In this document: in pieces, positions 22,801-31,090 of the stretch
Numbering within the stretch: position 1 is the stretch's first letter
How the letters are laid out: every line of letters starts with the position of its first letter
DNA from: Tritrichomonas foetus
Lineage: Eukaryota; Parabasalia; Tritrichomonadida; Tritrichomonadidae
Length of the DNA stretch: 64,000 nucleotides
Direction of reading: 5' to 3'
Assembly (NCBI GenBank): GCA_001839685.1
Contig: MLAK01000904.1
Location: forward strand, 44,389-108,388
The notes under the pieces: model-generated
Database searches by the model: none
Told to the model about the DNA's origin: nothing
What the model saw: only the letters and a program-made list of their open reading frames with translations
Translations under genes and position numbers: made by a program

Positions 22801-22982
22801 TTCATGAATTTTACGATAAAATAAATAAAGAAGGTTTTCAACTCGCCAATCAATTCATTGAATTTTCTGAAGAAGTAGAAGATGAAATTTTAGAAATCGC
22901 TGACCTTAAATCTGCTTTTGTATACGCTGAAATTAATACTGATGAAGATTTGATTTCTTGGGTTAAAGGGGCTATTCAATAA
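16875..22982 (+). CDS. UBR4/BIG-like E3 ubiquitin ligase (2,035 aa)
   Basis: Large cytosolic E3-type protein. The C-terminal UBR4 domain is recognisable from about residue 1705: WECCICKEGY starts a hemi-RING, followed by HPSCH, a REWDAA helix and an N-C-x-PFP-like stretch, ordered as in animal UBR4 and plant BIG. Around residues 603-655 sit zinc-ribbon pairs (CPIC, CSKC, CREC, CCEC with a NINYNHLDAF core) typical of UBR4. They follow a beta-sandwich region near 510-600 and a CTVC pair at 476. The rest is helical-repeat scaffold with an acidic linker near 1130-1180. It is much shorter than the roughly 5,000-residue animal and plant members. I see no Cys/His-rich UBR box in the first 450 residues, so recognition of N-degrons by the classical route is doubtful. 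The ATG at 16875 is the first in frame. Confidence 0.85.
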   Translation: MEKFLDLQLDKNSKIPTIEVLLKSVGDSPNAAFYRIANSLHYNNNLNPIYTLVSLRDIIRISPINTKSEVEDEILKPTNSYRWLFLIHSLASKAITNDQELEKAKATYVLQAYYNFINNCSIDKKYTFSLLSGVFCVTARLIDSCQFVPDFFTTEEFYQKLLYYLTLTDFPACQIDIHDFSVQDLFSFCSPISLEYLPPSDLFSSPKLFLSASIIRLLNRILPKSLPTKLDDYKRIIQPFCVHGIIVEPARRVLIHLFNGDENEAYKFSDTLQYQECITILSEKAAKTKNFKYPLNYIESIKLSENLSHIRSVATEHPNHWISFLNSNQGTTDYLLALLQSDYDSDFVIAAATILRMGEAKFTNTKIALNLLIFSRSTILREEISKLLLLQPESISDQILECFPLVCNYGSRSDVFFSFLTELIPKLSNPTKILKALINSIYEESEQIKKLPNSHIYNQLSQYIDVPASYLDPQPCTVCNNPERQPTKKDLNELKDYYKYTHDQIYVKLKQPQIIQTFSLTFSIKKRSRLPRTVHIYVSGSEINTQNELVGDKLNWYHAADLNFPKDTTTCSVELPLRLFATCLKFTFAEFWEDPSSVMTLTCPICRSEITDIRSGLCSKCRENAYQCRECRNINYNHLDAFICCECGFSNFVNFTWTVTSLPSFSHTHIQSESDCDASLKKCDELLAEAHTSYESLTKLQNEIDNVLSPACSLGLNSRTSKLNNLYNTECKSKFQSLTTIVQHVCVIRTAIATYKKRSTHSFSSTSINMCYNCRSTYIKNCLKFFNSVTKYTKDESLDIPKMLFSFANENSIFTSTAIDSLVSFCSEEWELTLNVVDKFTKSLPNVQPQLVRLLCELENVNDIQRSNRLTVFLSAVIESVKFMDYNSSFTPLVLQPLFNAVANSPLIIRSKDIYLKHKAYNSWATKQIKLFDPFDVIISQDFCLTLFTECSSASVRNTIASLYKDASTLSSEHFKKISSIIVSKIEQNNKFNQYDMQLYQVLAFLLQNNEFLVHTLQTNFFDHIIDLLCQEVDNVLASEENVALNLSVGLQSSILMDVVKIYLAPVSHLRYVINRKTELIVRVFTSYFKLRSLLIQRSKYLDNSLMMMKDIIMRTMLKEFDLCSSNQNEKDQIQNLQDSQISDQEEDYFSDDDHEEFTPNTTATLTPATSNEQMSQEDTVKVQNTAGPQILLRSAIKAIEFCPDIVIREIASVIFPPKQVMDVPVIIQKQPSQEDYIPGRLSKQTIYSKQIGETFRDIKMKICNDLSMQHLIEDDHGMELLVNRNIIGLSLSISEVYQRIWVPAHGRKPMMIYCRLQGLDGEATEPMIESFPSEETDDEPPEIKFAYTQVLCENSGFEKFLMPLDDYESISDVALRDLVKLLDTFVLVKRNRVELNRLNSIDKLFDLMTYIISNEGPAELLSQAISITSSLIDDDKSVLHGQDEKVKFIFDSLEKSLLRNNTDTLLSPFLSLIPPLAEASRQLTMTVLSKFLAKLRPETQEGKNTEEKATEEKGLDEKIADESFNFFENSSSLYMLNGFAEFTLALPSNDGEIRDLILREKVVQDAVSYLERIFPISESRTSQKWKSSLEIQCLPMLLKLLAGMVLNHKPTQEFFIASDAKLIKLLLELEAVSSSANIGEFASQVLHNACTEPSICSSVVDGIKKEHANAAKQRAIEEKEKALKLAQLQLSPEYLKMMGELDDQSWECCICKEGYESEPKEQLGVYVYCNQIGDIVNTATYFVCVHPSCHSRDKNTVEQRGRLREWDAAMVRNCERPCNSIFPLPYSSISTNQYKQALIRYIEDNKPRNSQDNFKMFFNDVKKHLDIISKCEKIPLTSGGGSQSSIFELLPFLIYAGHLFLDGDPRKAQESKMQQYIDNPNTSPIDSIVLSLWILNLEEWDFVKLSILKSLLKSAIPKLDEVKDDEIFDKIKNSLILYIIINKIHSMIKVPSGNEPVTNENGKILVKDHKEEKWLHEFYDKINKEGFQLANQFIEFSEEVEDEILEIADLKSAFVYAEINTDEDLISWVKGAIQ

Positions 22983-23299
22983 AATATAATGAATGATAAA
23001 TATGTTTCAATAAAAAATTTGTTTCTATCAATTCAAAATCTTTGTTATTACTTTTTTATCAATTTCATCTTATCATAATTGTTGAACATGAAGTAAATCC
23101 AGCTCAAAGTCGAATTAAGAATTGGTTATGTTGAAGATAAAAGATCTAATGTTTGATCTTATCTTTAGTTTTCAAAGGGGGAGAAAAAATGATATGTGAA
23201 TGAAGAAAATAAAAATTAATTATTAGAAAGAAGATGAAAGAATATCTATTTAGTGAAACATACACTAATTTTATAGTTATCAGAATCAAAACATCAAAA
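22983..23299. other. Intergenic, convergent 3' ends
   Basis: AT-rich spacer of 317 bp between two converging genes. The UBR4-like stop codon is followed at once by A-rich sequence (TAAAATATAATG), in keeping with trichomonad 3' ends, where the stop and polyadenylation signal lie close together. No other feature is seen. Confidence 0.4.
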
Positions 23300-24463
23300 T
23301 CACAACAATCTAAAAGAATCTACTATTTTCATTTCAGGGATTTGAGATAAAAACTTTATAAAATCATTTCCATTTAAGTAAAAATTCGAAAAATTTGTAA
23401 TTTGGTAATATCTCCAAAATTTTTGACCAATCAGGAGGGAATTAGACCAAACAGCCATGTGAGAAAACGAGGGAACATCGCGGAAATTTCTCTGATCAGG
23501 ATAAAGTCCATTTTTTTTCACTGGCATGATCTCAACGATAACAGCTTCAGCTGGTGCAAAAAACTGATTATACATTCCGCCGCCATGGGATCCAATGATA
23601 ACTTTTGCTGATGCAAATAATTCGATTGTTTGTTCAAATGTGTAATTTGAATGATCATAAACTACAAAATAACGTTTTCCGTAAGATTTTTGTAGTTTGT
23701 GAATGATTTCATTTTCATTCAAAATGAATCTTTGTGCGTAATATGAATTTGTCATTTTTCTACTAATCCAAATTATCTTTTCTGGGACTTTCTTTGGCAG
23801 CTTTAAATACTGTCTGATAGTTTTGAAAAAGTCAGGATGGATTCGGGGACAGCTTTCAATCATAACTAATGTATTGGCTGAAAATTCATTACCTACTGAA
23901 GGATGATGAAACTCTGTTGTGAATCCCATCCTCGACCATAATTTTGGGACACTCGGAAAAAGATCAGAAATGTCGGCAACGACAGGAAGGTTGAATGGCT
24001 TGAAACCTAAAACTTCAAGAGCTAGGGCTATCTGTGGTCCAATGTTATCAAAGAAATGCTGAAAATAGTGTCCCCAGTGTCCAGTTAATATCAATAAAAA
24101 TGATTTTGATAAGGATGGCTGGCTGTACAAATCGATCCTTGGTGGATTTTCTGTGTTGATGAAATGCGTCATGTTGGAAATGACAGGGAATGGCAGCATT
24201 ACTTTTCCATTGTTGACTATGCGAACAATTCCACAATGGTCCGTTTTATTTGTATCGTAGAAATGTCGGTGGTTTTCTGGTTGGGCCCAAAATAAAGGAA
24301 GCGTTTCCTTTGTAAGCCCTAAAGGCGCAGACCAATTAAATCGCTTATGACAAACTTTGTATTGCTGCCATGCTTGGTGATTGATAACTGAAATTGATGC
24401 GTTTGGAGGTAGATTCGGTTTGACATACAGTGAGTATCCAAAACAAAGCAATAAAATCAGCAT
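23300..24463 (-). CDS. GT61-family (DUF563) glycosyltransferase, type II membrane protein
   Basis: 387 residues. A hydrophobic signal anchor at residues 2-14 suggests an ER/Golgi location with a lumenal C-terminal catalytic domain. GHYFQHFFDN (131-140) corresponds to the conserved H/F/D block of the family. The best signature is GSHGGGMYNQ followed by a FAPAEAVIVEI strand (291-312), matching the G-x-HG-x-x-x-N...viEi block of GT61 enzymes such as xylosyl- and GlcNAc-transferases. The protein probably adds a sugar to N-glycans, O-glycans or surface lipoglycan; donor and acceptor cannot be read from sequence. The ATG at 24463 is supported by the anchor that starts immediately. Confidence 0.8.
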   Translation of the reverse strand: MLILLLCFGYSLYVKPNLPPNASISVINHQAWQQYKVCHKRFNWSAPLGLTKETLPLFWAQPENHRHFYDTNKTDHCGIVRIVNNGKVMLPFPVISNMTHFINTENPPRIDLYSQPSLSKSFLLILTGHWGHYFQHFFDNIGPQIALALEVLGFKPFNLPVVADISDLFPSVPKLWSRMGFTTEFHHPSVGNEFSANTLVMIESCPRIHPDFFKTIRQYLKLPKKVPEKIIWISRKMTNSYYAQRFILNENEIIHKLQKSYGKRYFVVYDHSNYTFEQTIELFASAKVIIGSHGGGMYNQFFAPAEAVIVEIMPVKKNGLYPDQRNFRDVPSFSHMAVWSNSLLIGQKFWRYYQITNFSNFYLNGNDFIKFLSQIPEMKIVDSFRLL

Positions 24464-24923
24464 AATCTTCGTTCGATTTCATAAATAAAACTTTTTGAAA
24501 AAGATCATCAAAACTGTGATTTCTAAATCTGTAAAAAACGATTATTTTGATCTCAAAAAGTTGATCGAAATGAAATATTAGGATTATCTCCTCGAATTTT
24601 AAATTTCGAATATTGATTTTAGATCGAAAAATCTTTCTCATCAAGGCAAAAAGCGAATATTATATTAGAATCCATATTTCCACAATTGTTATTTTGATCA
24701 AAATCTCAGCAAAGATATTGTCTAAAGAATAATGCTTATTCCATAAAAAGTTACTATTTCTAAAGAATTGATTCACTTTCAATCTAAAAATAATGGAAAA
24801 AAAATCTTTCCAAAAAAAACATTTTTTGCCGGAAATTTGTGCTCTAAATGAAGTTTTCTTAGGAAAGAATAAATAATAGAATATTACAGAAAGGGCAAAA
24901 CTTTATTTATAAATAAAAAAAAC
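24464..24923. other. Intergenic, no gene seen
   Basis: AT-rich 460-bp spacer between the UPRT stop and the glycosyltransferase start, both on the minus strand. Short overlapping reading frames here are low complexity. It should hold the glycosyltransferase promoter, but I see no TCA-Y-W motif close to that ATG. Confidence 0.4.
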
Positions 24924-25550
24924 TTATACTGTGCCATGGTATCTGTCACCAAAGTCGCCGAGTCCTGGAACGATGTACTTCTTTTCGTTGAGGTTGCTGT
25001 CGAGTGCTGTTGTGTAGATGTCGACGTCTGGGAATTTTTCATTGAGGAGCTTGCATCCTTCTGGTGCTGCGAGAATGCAACAGAGGCAGAGCGTCTTTGG
25101 TTTGAACTTGAGGATCTGCTCGATTGAGTAGGCGGCAGAACCTCCTGTGGCGAGCATTGGATCGAGGAGTAATACATGAGCGCCTTCAATATTTGGAAGT
25201 TTCTGGTAGTAAGTTGAAGGCTTGGCGGTTTCTTCGTCGCGGGCCATTCCGAAATAGCCGACTTTGGCAAAAGGAAGGATTTGGAGGGTTGGTGCGAGCA
25301 TTGAAATTCCGGCACGAAGTATTGGAACAACAACAACCTCGTTTTTCATTTCTTTGCCAACCATTTCGCAAAGCGGTGTTTCAATCTTCTTGTCTTGGAG
25401 TTCGAGGTTCTTCGTGGCCTCGTATATACAGCATGGGACAACTGAAGCGCAGGCGTCGCGGAATTGTGACAGCGAAGCATCTTTATCGCGGAGTTGAGTA
25501 AGTGCTCTTGTTGAAACTGGGTGATTGATAACGTGGAGTCTGGATGACAT
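24924..25550 (-). CDS. upp: Uracil phosphoribosyltransferase (UPRT)
   Basis: 208 residues, the usual length of the bacterial-type enzyme. It joins uracil and PRPP to give UMP, a key pyrimidine salvage step; trichomonads are known to depend on pyrimidine salvage. The PRPP-binding loop is DPMLATGGS (residues 130-138). The uracil-binding C-terminus is YIVPGLGDFGDRYHGT (192-207). The upstream PILRAG block (76-81) and the FGMARDEETAKP flexible loop are intact. The gene is visibly richer in G and C than its neighbours, which fits high expression or lateral origin. Two TCA-Y-W initiator candidates sit 6-17 bases upstream of the ATG. Confidence 0.95.
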   Translation of the reverse strand: MSSRLHVINHPVSTRALTQLRDKDASLSQFRDACASVVPCCIYEATKNLELQDKKIETPLCEMVGKEMKNEVVVVPILRAGISMLAPTLQILPFAKVGYFGMARDEETAKPSTYYQKLPNIEGAHVLLLDPMLATGGSAAYSIEQILKFKPKTLCLCCILAAPEGCKLLNEKFPDVDIYTTALDSNLNEKKYIVPGLGDFGDRYHGTV

Positions 25551-25555
25551 TCGTA

Positions 25556-25567
25556 GAAGTGAAATGA
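25556..25567 (-). promoter_or_regulatory. Overlapping initiator-like motifs upstream of UPRT
   Basis: On the minus strand the sequence reads TCATTTCACTTC just upstream of the ATG. It contains two matches to the Trichomonas vaginalis initiator TCA-Y-W, where the A is the transcription start. The short distance to the ATG matches trichomonad genes. Function is inferred by analogy. Confidence 0.4.
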
Positions 25568-27860
25568 AATGCTTTCAATAGTTACCCAAAATGGTTGGTT
25601 GAGAGAAATTTGAGATAACAAGTGAAATTAATGGTGAATTTGTGTCATTGATTTCAATACTTTATAAATGATTGGTAGAAATGTAAAATCATGTTTTTGA
25701 AATTATTTGTGAAGAATTGAAGATGATAATGAATTTTTCGACCTTATTGATCCTCAAAAAATTTAACGGTTGTATTGAAATTACGTAGAGATCATTTCAA
25801 TTCATCGATATTAGTGTGTGAATATCCAGTCCCTGTAACTATACTAAAGATCTTTTAGGCGAAATATTATAAACTAAATGGATAACAATATCATATTTAA
25901 AATTTGGACAAAGTTTATCATAATATCTAAAAAAAAATTAATTGAATGGCTGGTGTATCCAAAAAGACTCCAAAATATGGTAGTAATGAAATAAATTATC
26001 ATTTTGTATAATTAAAGTTACTATTCTACAATGTGTGATCAAAAATTAGTCCAAATTTCTACAGACTGCGACCAGTCTGAGAAACTACCCATCATCTATA
26101 AAAATTTCTACAGACTGCGACCAGTCTGAGAAACTTTCAAAATTTGACAAATCTTAATTCTATCACATATTGAAAAAGTTGTATCGTCTTTTCCATATAT
26201 TGTAAAAAAAAATTTCCAAAATTTCTCCTAAAATAGTCAGATAAAGAAAAAATATGTATGAAAGAAATAATAATAATTGTTTTATTTTAAAAGATTCGGT
26301 TATCATTTCCCCAGCTTCATTTCTTTCGACTTGTGTATAAAATAAAAAATAATAATTGTTTTATTAAAAAGGCATGTCTTTTTATAATATTATCCTGAAC
26401 CTTATAAATAATTCAATAAACTATTCCCTCTGCGTAATTATTAACAATTAATGACTTTCGTGATACTAAACCGTCTCCCCTTTCTCCATGAATCAACGAT
26501 TCGCAGCATCGTGAATCGATTAAGTTCTCTTGAAAATGATACACAGCAATTTTTAAATTATTTTGTGGACAAATCGATGCGAAATCCAAATTAATGGATG
26601 ACTTATGGGAAGTTACAACCATCCTTGTAACCAATAACGCGATAGAATAGTTCAGCTCACAACTCTATCGATGAAGACGCACAACAAACTCTTTATGAAA
26701 AATCACAAGAAAGAATTGTAAAATATGATAATGGGAAAGTATAATGATTTGATCACGAACCTAATGTATATTTAATAACAAAATAATGTTCTTAAATCCC
26801 TATAATTTTTTTCTGATCCTAATGCATCTTAAGAGAATTGTTCTTTCAACTCAAAAATCAATATACCCTTCCCTTCTTTTCCACCAATCATTTAATAAGT
26901 GCTACTACAGTCCAATGACGAAGGAAAAATACTGGAACTGAGCCTAATACGAATTACTTTTCATTAATGGACCTTTTCGGAACATATTGATGATTAATAA
27001 TCAGCCCCACAACGTCATGATTAATCTTGCTGCTGTAATCCATGTCAATTGTATATTATATTCAATTCACTATGGGATTATCTAGAACGAGACCAAACCA
27101 AGTCTAAGGGGATCAAAAGCTTATGAAAAAGCTCGAGAAATCCTTAGTAGTAATTGAACTTATTAAAAGAAAGATCCTAGATGCTCAACAGTTGACTGGT
27201 AAATTCCAATATCGAAGAGCCCATATTCCAAATCAACATAAATTTTCATTATGTATCTCCAAGATTACAAGGCTTACTCATATATTGGCATGTGATATAA
27301 AAGCTTCAAAACTAGAGATATAAACATTTTTGTAAGAAATGGAATATCAAGATCTAGAAAAGAATCACATTTCCCCTTTACATGTAAACACCGAAAATAT
27401 ACATTTTGTCATCTCGGTTTTACCAGAAGGTTAATCATTTGCTGTGGTTGACAGGTTGTTTGCTAATAGTAGAATCAAAATTCCTGGTAAAAATACATTT
27501 TGATAACTTACAAAGTACGTGGCAAATGTGATAATTGAACAAACGCCGAATAATTGTGATGCGAGCAACGATCCTACTATTGAGAATGTCAATTCTAATA
27601 TTCGGTTATTTCATGATCTTAATCAAATAAAAAGACGATTTGTTTGAATTTTATCTACTTTCAATCAAGTTTCTAAATACTTTAACCCAATTAAATCTCA
27701 GTTAATATCTTTTTTTATGCTGCTGCTATACCACAGAACTTTATTGACACATCAAAAAAAGACACAATGGCTAAATGTAAAAAAGCATTTACTTGGGTAT
27801 CATGGTATATGCATGCACTCTTGAGAACGTTTCAATAGGTAATTATCCAATCGAAAGTTT

Positions 27861-27861
<1 letters not shown>
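25568..27861. other. Gene-poor AT-rich region
   Basis: About 2.3 kb with only short unsupported reading frames (for example 26413-26634 minus and 27123-27323 plus). The notable content is the hairpin direct repeat at 26053-26135. I see no domain, tRNA or rRNA signal. Confidence 0.45.
26053..26135. repeat. Two direct copies of a 34-bp hairpin element
   Basis: The 34-bp block at 26053-26086 recurs at 26102-26135, an offset of 49 bp. Each copy contains the perfect inverted repeat CAGACTG-CGAC-CAGTCTG (arms 26062-26068 and 26073-26079; 26111-26117 and 26122-26128). The arms are GC-rich against an AT-rich background. Function is unknown; it could be a repeat-element end, a protein-binding site or a transcript structure. 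Confidence 0.85.

Positions 27862-27893
<32 letters not shown>
27862..27893. repeat. 32-base poly-A run at assembly gap
   Basis: An uninterrupted run of A immediately precedes the run of Ns. The assembly most likely broke at this homopolymer. Confidence 0.95.
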
Positions 27894-27895
<2 letters not shown>

Positions 27896-27961
27896 NNNNN
27901 NNNNNNNNNNNNNNNNNNNNNNNNNNNNNNNNNNNNNNNNNNNNNNNNNNNNNNNNNNNNN
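27896..27961. other. Assembly gap (66 N)
   Basis: Unresolved bases, with poly-A and ACT on the left and CCCCC on the right. The true gap length and the correctness of the join cannot be judged from sequence. Confidence 0.98.
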
Positions 27962-28383
27962 CCCCCACTCCTCCTTCAGGGGCTAATCATCCCATTGGAA
28001 TAACAATCCAAAAGGACCATCATAATTGTTCAAATATTTTGGATGAATTTTTATCGTTAAGCTCACTTTCGGATTCAGTTTGTCCAGCATTTACTACGCA
28101 AAGTAGCAAAGCACTACATTCAATAAAAGCTATGTATGCTCCGAAAAACAAGAAGATACTAGGTTCCTTTGACTTAAGAATGTGTTTAAATGTATTCCAT
28201 AAAAATAAACTATTAATATATTTCTATGATATATTAAAATATTTTCACTGTGAGTCACTAGATGATAAATCATCAAAGGTCGCATCAAAAATATGCATAA
28301 ACTTCCGTCAAAATCAAGCTCAAAAATCAAAATTTAAAATATATCAATATGAGAAATGCGCAAAGATATCATGCACGCAATAA
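27962..28383 (+). other. Possible 3' coding fragment after the gap, unidentified
   Basis: A frame is open from the gap to a TAA at 28383, about 140 codons. It encodes a polar, lysine-rich product with several Cys and no recognised domain. Any reading across the Ns is meaningless. It may be the end of a gene lost in the gap, or chance. Confidence 0.25.
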
Positions 28384-28805
28384 AAAGTACACTGAATCAA
28401 ACCCAGACCATTCAATTCGAGCATATTGATGTTAATATTCTCATTGTAAATTGATCATAGAAATTTCTGAATTCTAAAAGAACGATCCATTCACATTGCT
28501 CATAAATTATTCACTAAATTACTTCTAAATTTTTGTATTTTTCAATAAATTACAACTAAAAATTTATGCATAATAGGATACATGATTTGGAAAAGCATAT
28601 TTTCACACATACAAATAATACTGTTTCTCGTTTTTTGAAATAAGTATTACTTAATGGCATTTTTCCCATAAGGATCACCTTTTTGACGATAAAAGTGTCC
28701 ATAATAGACACAATATGTTTTGTCATAGATTCAAAAAGAAAAAAAAATTGTCTATTCGTTGAACAATTGTCGTTTTATCTAATAGATTTTTTTAAAATTA
28801 ATCAT
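28384..28805. other. Intergenic, no gene seen
   Basis: AT-rich sequence with no coding signal on either strand. Confidence 0.4.
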
Positions 28806-28807
28806 TA

Positions 28808-29580
28808 TTCAATTTTCCATCACATAAGCCAATACACTTATATCTTTTGATATTATTTCAAAAACATTCCCAACAAATGTTACAGCATCACTATATCGTA
28901 AATATCCATCATTCTTTTGGACAATAGTTTTATAATGACCAGTTTCTCTACTCTCTGAGTGAGTAATAGCGGCGTGGAAACAGTTTTTATGCCCATTGGT
29001 GGTAAAGCATCGTCAACCAAGAGATCACCATTATTTTTTTATCATATCTAAAGATTCTACGGAGTATTGATATCGATTAACTGATAGTAACGATATTGGT
29101 GGAAATCGGATGATTATATTTTGCAATAAATAGTCTACATAAGATTTTTCAATTTCACATATAGCATTACATTGTTCTATTAAAAAATAATTGTTAATTA
29201 AAGAAGCTACACTTTCATTGTCTGCATCAAAAACTAAATTATGTATGGTTTCAGACCATTCTTTTTAAAAATCGTGCTCGTTTATACATTGGCACTTTCT
29301 AAGGTCTGTAATGATAAACATCTCGTTGATTTTGCAACAATTGGTAGTTGGCATCGATAAAAAATTAAGAAGACATTCTTTCGCATCTCCAGGGAAAAAA
29401 TGGCTTGGGAAACCATTTCTATTGAAGTGAAGTAAATTTTTCTGGTAAAATGAAAACGTGCTTGTCAGCATTTCCTTAAAAGTATACTTTTTCATCAATG
29501 AGAGCACGGATACGATTCACTAGTAAGGGGTTGAGGTAATTCAAGATGATTTGAGCAAACTCTTTTGCTTTCACTGCCAT
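28808..29580 (-). pseudogene. USP-type (peptidase C19) deubiquitinase pseudogene
   Basis: Reading the minus strand from an ATG at 29580 and allowing frame changes gives successive pieces of a ubiquitin-specific protease. These are a GDAKECLLNFL segment (like the family's QDAHEFL block), an ITDLRKCQC pair, and an EQCNAICE...EKSYVDYLLQ segment. Next come an RFPPISLLSVNRYQ strand (the family's P-x-x-L-x-x-x-x-x-R core) and finally AITHSESRETGHYKTIVQK, which carries the catalytic-His GHY box. The reading frame is broken by a shift near 29480, a stop near 29275, a stop near 29040 and another shift before the GHY box. The N-terminal catalytic Cys box is not visible. A decayed copy of a host or multi-copy family gene is likely. 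Confidence 0.65.
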
Positions 29581-29696
29581 TTATATAGAAATAAAAAAAT
29601 AAAATTTAATTTAAAGCGTTAATTTTCTATGAAGTGAAAATTTGGAAAAAGTGATTTATAGAAGTTTTAATGAATTATTTTGATTTTGTAATAAAT

Positions 29697-30071
29697 GGGT
29701 AAAAAAGCTTAACGTCAAAAATAAAAGGAAGCTTTAGCAAATGGAAGGAAGAAATTGGAGGATCAACGATCATGAGCTGCTTCTGGAGTCAATACTCAAT
29801 CAAAGGATTATTTAGCTGGTGTGATAAGAGGTATTCAAATGGATAATAGAATTACTCGCAGAGAAAATGAGCATTACTGTGATATAATTGATGATATTAA
29901 TAAATTTAACGATAATGAGAATCAGCCACCATATTGGATGACTAATGTTAAGCATTATAGTAAAAAGAAATTATCAAAAGAAAGAAAGCAACATTGAAAA
30001 AAGGAAGGGATAAATTAAAAGAAAAGAGGAAAAGGTATGCTCCATTGTTATCAAGGAGGAAGAGAGATTAA
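29697..30071 (+). pseudogene. Unidentified frameshifted coding remnant
   Basis: Plus-strand frames join as GRNWRINDHELLLESILNQR, then after a shift AGVIRGIQMDNRITRR...DIIDDINKFNDN...YWMTNVKHYSKKK. After another shift near 29990 a lysine/arginine-rich end TLKKGRDKLKEKRKRYAPLL runs to a TAA at 30071. Coherent composition across frames suggests a decayed gene, but I do not recognise the family. Confidence 0.4.
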
Positions 30072-30230
30072 ACATTCTTTTTTACATATCCTCTATTTTT
30101 AGATGATATTATGAAATGAAAAATAAGTTCTGACATTATCATTTTGATGAAATATCAATGAACTAGCAAATAAAATTAACGTTAATTTGGTAAATAAATT
30201 ATTTTTTTTATTTCATATAAATAGGATAAG

Positions 30231-30468
30231 ATGGGTAAAACAATTAATAAAGTTATTAGTATATGTCACAATTCATTTGCACGTAAATATTCACATTTAA
30301 AATTGAATCATATGCGAGTGGAAATAAAGATAATACAATGATAATGCATATTATAATTTACATAAATGTAAAAGTGAAAATGGATGTGATTATAAATTTT
30401 TGAATGAATATTTTGATATTCATGACATAAAAGGTGCCGAATTGATGATAACATTTATGATGAATTAA
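30231..30468 (+). pseudogene. Possible second unidentified coding remnant
   Basis: A short reading from an ATG near 30231 (MGKTINKVISICHNSFARK) stops. It then appears to continue in another frame with a KCKSENGCDYKFLNEYFDI stretch ending near 30468. This is weak evidence of a decayed gene and could be chance. Confidence 0.25.
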
Positions 30469-30508
30469 ACGAAATGTAATTTTGAGTGGGGGTGGCACAC
30501 TAGCTGTA

Positions 30509-31090
30509 CTATAGTTCATCATGCCACTCGGATGCATATCTACTACTTATTCTTGTGTTAGCTCTGTTCACTGGGATATGGATGACATCATCGGCCCAAC
30601 TTGGCACAATGTAATTCACTTTTTGTGTGTATATATATTCTGAATAGCCAATTTCGTCGATATTAGCAATTAATGGGGAGGGTATATCTTTTATATATTG
30701 AGAGATAGCCTGATAATAGATATCAATTTCTTCAGATGGACAAGATACAAGTTTACCTTCCATTGGAATACCCTGCAGTATTTTTATTTCTTTATCTTTC
30801 CTGACCATAGCTCCTAGTGTATCTGGTAAGATGTCTATTCCTAGTTCGTTGTGAAGCTACATTGATAAGCTTTGATATGTAGAAATCACCTGATTTTGAC
30901 AATTTTCAGCAACTTTTATCTTTAGATGATTTAAATACTCCTCATTAATGATTGTCTCCTTCCCCAAAGTGGGTATCACATGGTGTTGGATCTTTCATTC
31001 ATTGATGGCAATGATTGCTTACAGTGCCACCGGCTTTGCGACAAATTTTCCCAATAAAGGCAAAAGGAACCCAGTTCCAAAAATTTTATC
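30509..31090 (-). pseudogene. DDE-type transposase/endonuclease pseudogene
   Basis: One minus-strand frame reads from about 31090 down to a stop at 30509. It is interrupted by in-frame stops near 31019, 30995 and 30857. The readable part includes an HHVIPTLGKETIINEEYL helix-turn-helix-like segment, LPDTLGAMVRKDKEIK, and LIANIDEIGYSEYIYTQKV followed by VPSWADDVIHIPVNRANTR. The NIDEIG strand looks like the first-Asp strand of the CENP-B-like/DDE superfamily endonucleases that are abundant in trichomonad genomes. The second and third acidic residues are missing because the frame ends early. It is dead as it stands. Confidence 0.6.

Noticed and set aside
24936..25621. Several 60-150-codon frames overlapping UPRT on both strands
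   Set aside because: The GC-richer UPRT gene lacks stops in other frames. Only the 208-residue frame has conserved motifs.
26053..26135. CRISPR-like repeat
   Set aside because: Only two repeats, a 15-bp spacer and a eukaryotic context.
26413..26634. 73-codon minus-strand frame
   Set aside because: No recognised motif and an isolated position in decayed DNA; not distinguishable from chance.
27793..28383. A 196-codon plus-strand frame running across the assembly gap
   Set aside because: It reads poly-A as lysines and continues through 66 unknown bases, so only the part after the gap could be real.
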